The notes below the pieces were generated by a model, which made no database searches, was not told the origin of the DNA, and saw only the letters and a list, made by a program, of their open reading frames with translations. Below, piece after piece: positions 6,701 through 7,669 of a stretch of DNA of 7,669 nucleotides (the first letter of the stretch is position 1; the number at the start of each line of letters is the position of its first letter). The stretch spans positions 1 to 7,669 of the forward strand of contig JAEDMC010000143.1 in assembly GCA_016303225.1 (NCBI GenBank), read 5' to 3'. A program made the position numbers and the translations under genes. The DNA comes from Kiritimatiellia bacterium. GTDB lineage: Bacteria; Verrucomicrobiota; Kiritimatiellia; RFP12; UBA1067.

Positions 6701-7669
6701 CCGGGCACGGTCATTCCGATCGGAAATCCCTTGCCCTCGACATCAATGGCTCCGCCCTCTTCGACCGTCAGATTGCCGGTGACGGACAACGAAAGCGCCT
6801 TCGGCTCGGCATACGGACCACCGCAAGTCACGGTTCCTCCGGCACGGACAGTCATGTTCCCGCCGACCGTCACGCCGCCGTCCGCAGCCAAGACGCCACC
6901 CGACAAGATCTCGAGATCGCCATCGACCTGAAGCGGCGAGGCAAAGGTGAAGTTGCCGGAAATCTTCGGCGTGCCCGCGCCAAAGTCCACGGTTCCGCCG
7001 TCCACAAAAACCCGGTTCACGAATCCTGAACGGTCGGACAGGTCGAACCTCGTGTCGGCAGCATGCAGCGTACAGCCTGCTCCAATGCGCAGCGTGACGC
7101 GGTTCGTCAGCGTCACATGCGCGAAGGCAAGCTCTTTCACCTCATAGGAGAACGGATCGCCGTAACGCAACGGGGACGACGGTTCCTTGGCCCCATCATA
7201 CGCCTTCAGGATCAGCCACCCCTGATGCGCCGTATCGTCTGCCGTCTCGCCGTAGATCGTACCGACGCCCCCTGCGAAGGCATCGTTGGCCCGAAGGCAC
7301 ATCGCCTCGGCCTGACGGACGAGATCAAACTGCGAGAAGTCGTTGCCCTCGCCCGTCAGAACCACCGCCACACGCCCTCCCGCGCCAGGATACTCCGTGG
7401 ACGGCGCATTCGCCGTCACCTTTCCCGTGCCGGCAATGGAACCGGCCGTAATCCACACGCTGCCGCCCGAACCCGAATAATACTTACCAGAAACCGCGTT
7501 CATGATCCCGTCCGCCCTGACCGCTCCGTTCAGGGTCAGCGCCCCGCCGACCACCAGCCGGACTGCGCCGCCGCCGTTGATGCCGCTCACCCAGTTGCCG
7601 CCGCAACCGAGCGTTTCGGGCGCATAGCAGCAGCCATAGGGCTCGATGCTGCCGGTGTTGCCGTTGGCC
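3742..7669 (-). CDS. Giant secreted glycine-rich beta-structure surface protein (adhesin-like); 5' end missing
   Basis: The frame is open from the right edge (first full codon 7668-7666) to a TGA at 3744-3742, giving 1308 residues with the true start outside the window. A GTG at 7590 is internal and not the start. The protein is rich in Gly, Ala, Thr, Val and Asp, with short alternating beta strands of the type 'V.GNLTVEEGGAIDVEG', as in autotransporter-like and beta-helix surface proteins. Three Gly-rich modules (7192-7669, 6148-6777, 4042-4635) share the core GGG.V.L.VGG.L...G.I.A, then SGSGG.I.I.A..ISG.G.I.A, GGGR(V/I)A and G(G/S)(A/V)GT(V/I)Y. Two W...NW modules lie at 5431-5640 and 4741-4959. 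No transmembrane segment, C-terminal outer-membrane barrel, LPXTG or PEP-CTERM tag is seen; the chain ends in a hydrophobic RGLVILVK. Likely role: cell-surface or secreted structural or adhesive protein (inferred). No catalytic domain was recognised. It is the upstream-most gene and could be co-transcribed with the hydrolase. Confidence 0.88.
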   Translation of the reverse strand, partial: ANGNTGSIEPYGCCYAPETLGCGGNWVSGINGGGAVRLVVGGALTLNGAVRADGIMNAVSGKYYSGSGGSVWITAGSIAGTGKVTANAPSTEYPGAGGRVAVVLTGEGNDFSQFDLVRQAEAMCLRANDAFAGGVGTIYGETADDTAHQGWLILKAYDGAKEPSSPLRYGDPFSYEVKELAFAHVTLTNRVTLRIGAGCTLHAADTRFDLSDRSGFVNRVFVDGGTVDFGAGTPKISGNFTFASPLQVDGDLEILSGGVLAADGGVTVGGNMTVRAGGTVTCGGPYAEPKALSLSVTGNLTVEEGGAIDVEGKGFPIGMTVPGQAISGTWCGAGHGGCGWRSGNDSPVVPYGSIRDPRTPGSGTVAGSAGAGFSGGGVVILTVGGALVNNGLIAARSKNSVSGTSQAVGPGGSINIKAGTISGSGKIDASSHDRAAVCGANAVSGGGRVAVTLTAAGADFADFSTDRIVAYGGSCGARTGGAGTVYLRTAGQAIDEGVLVIRNLSSGYANEVMKPTPIGGLVENRAFGSVVIDGGATLALAKGETIVVNGDWCNAANFTADAGSTVLFAGTTEASYAGNTTFAKVGCSSPGKKILFASGASLGVTESAAFEGEEDDFISLVSATAGQSWSLNVGEAQMTAVAIRDCESATAFDVLDGEDLGGNSPNIVFKKSQPAATLTWTGATSSAWTVGSNWDADRAPAAVDTVVIPPGCPNYPALSVPVTVATLVIEDGASLDPGTVVLKVTGLVTVSGRLASAGACTLELGGDMMASGAVSLPNGVLSLKGASTQSVSCATGAFASYAQFCPSVTLNGTFEFADFTVGDGSSTFAVSFGAGARLTTHDFSVRGNADAKSVALGCAELGGTWLLKTLKSSVVGARVGGCDASAGLPIVPQDCLATDDRNRNWYFSDTRIHWDGTGEVPAAGSDVVVDPNADVTLASDAEWANLTVASGGKLTVNATLTLTGSATVDDGATLVWNRPGTIAGNLLLFSGATLTHDANVDAEQNKIDLHVGAEMLIEHDAKIDVTGMGYAMRKGPGAPAKSEAGGTYGGCGYLGSAKESASGYGSLVWPANCGSGGTRNKSGGGGSVALVCGTLTIDGEIAADGGSTDANEGFYTGSGGGIALRAARISGAGHIHANGGRGTQMFLGGGGRIAMVATQAGGDAFTGILRTFGGGTGSSNFDGSAGTVYREDGTDGAGCGTLLVANNATKISIGNFDKSDRTDFPGEENPSETKHVTVRVRSYGTLYLTRDATVQDIVLEDATARIKLNGHTLSVLARRHPVSPNDATQVIADGGEIKFVRGLVILVK
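4042..4635 (-). repeat. Gly-rich module copy 3 (C-terminal copy) of the surface protein
   Basis: Protein-level repeat beginning GAEMLIEHDAKIDVTGMGYA, continuing through TYGGCGYLG and SGYGSLVWP, then GGGGSVALVCGTLTIDGEI, SGSGGGIALRAARISGAG, GGGGRIAM and SAGTVYRED, and ending near GTLLVANNAT. It aligns motif by motif with the other two copies but has diverged well beyond DNA-level identity. Confidence 0.75.
4741..4959 (-). repeat. W...NW-type beta-strand module, copy 2
   Basis: Reads NWYFSDTRIHWDGTGEVP, then a D-V-V-V strand and WANLTVASGGKLTV. It matches the other W/NW copy in its order: Trp-Gly start, Pro, Asp-x-V-V strand, then 'L.V..G..L.V'. It leads directly into the third Gly-rich module. 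Confidence 0.5.
5431..5640 (-). repeat. W...NW-type beta-strand module, copy 1
   Basis: Reads LTWTGATSSAWTVGSNWDAD, then APAAVDTVVIPPGCPNYP and VATLVIEDGASL. This 'W.G..S..W....NW....P...D.V.IP' pattern is common in large secreted proteins of Bacteroidota and Verrucomicrobiota and usually marks a beta-solenoid or autotransporter-associated strand segment. The family assignment is from pattern memory only. Confidence 0.6.
6148..6777 (-). repeat. Gly-rich module copy 2 (middle copy) of the surface protein
   Basis: Begins GNLTVEEGGAIDVEGKGF, followed by TWCGAGHGGCGW and VPYGSIRDP, then GGGVVILTVGGALVNNGLI, GPGGSINIKAGTISGSGKI, GGGRVAVTLTAAGADF and GGAGTVYLR, ending VLVIRNLSSG. It is the fullest copy and the best one from which to define the module. 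Its lead-in carries a GGCG(W/Y)...YGS(I/L) signature shared with copy 3. Confidence 0.75.
7192..7669 (-). repeat. Gly-rich module copy 1 of the surface protein, cut by the window edge
   Basis: Visible part begins GSIEPYGCCYAPETLGCGGN, then GGGAVRLVVGGALTLNGAV, SGSGGSVWITAGSIAGTGKV, GAGGRVAVVLTGEGNDF and GGVGTIYGE, ending GWLILKAYDG. It aligns with copies 2 and 3; its lead-in probably continues beyond the window. Confidence 0.7.

Noticed and set aside
7588..7590. GTG at 7590 as the start of the surface protein
   Set aside because: The same frame is open to the window edge and encodes module-like sequence upstream (GSIEPYG, CGGNW), so the real start lies outside the window.

Overview
The window is almost entirely coding, and all three genes read leftward on the minus strand. 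In transcription order, right to left, they are: (1) the 3' portion of a very large secreted, glycine-rich beta-structure protein, open at the right edge; (2) a complete secreted TIM-barrel-type glycoside hydrolase, most like alpha-N-acetylglucosaminidases (GH89); (3) the first 472 codons of a glycogen branching enzyme of the eukaryote-like GH13 type, open at the left edge. The gaps are short, 59 bp and 28 bp. No tRNA, rRNA, transposase or CRISPR array is visible.

Organism: the DNA is GC-rich. A giant GGGR(V/I)A / GGAGT(V/I)Y-type surface protein, a secreted GH with a helper domain and an intracellular eukaryote-type branching enzyme together suggest a Gram-negative, carbohydrate-degrading member of the PVC group, perhaps Kiritimatiellota or another Verrucomicrobiota lineage. 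This is an inference from protein style, not from a marker gene.

Region by region: 7669-3742 encodes the surface protein. It has three copies of a roughly 140-residue Gly-rich module (each with a lead-in) and two 'W...NW...P...D' beta-strand modules between copies two and three. At 3741-3683 is a short gap with a plausible sigma70-like promoter whose predicted start site falls on the hydrolase start codon. At 3682-1445 is the hydrolase with a clear signal peptide. At 1444-1417 a TATAAT directly follows the hydrolase stop codon, and a strong Shine-Dalgarno follows it. From 1416 to 1 is the branching enzyme.

The most unusual feature is inside the branching enzyme gene. The linker between the CBM48 domain and the catalytic barrel carries a 60-bp imperfect palindrome (20 codons, centred on GAATTC, built from GGTGAA-like units). 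Next to it is a perfect 9-bp inverted repeat with a 4-nt loop. It looks like a small palindromic element that entered a coding sequence without breaking the frame.

Functionally, the surface protein and the hydrolase act outside the cytoplasm (attachment to, or trimming of, glycans), while the branching enzyme builds cytoplasmic glycogen. Co-orientation and tight spacing permit co-transcription, but the two candidate promoters suggest each downstream gene can also be started separately.
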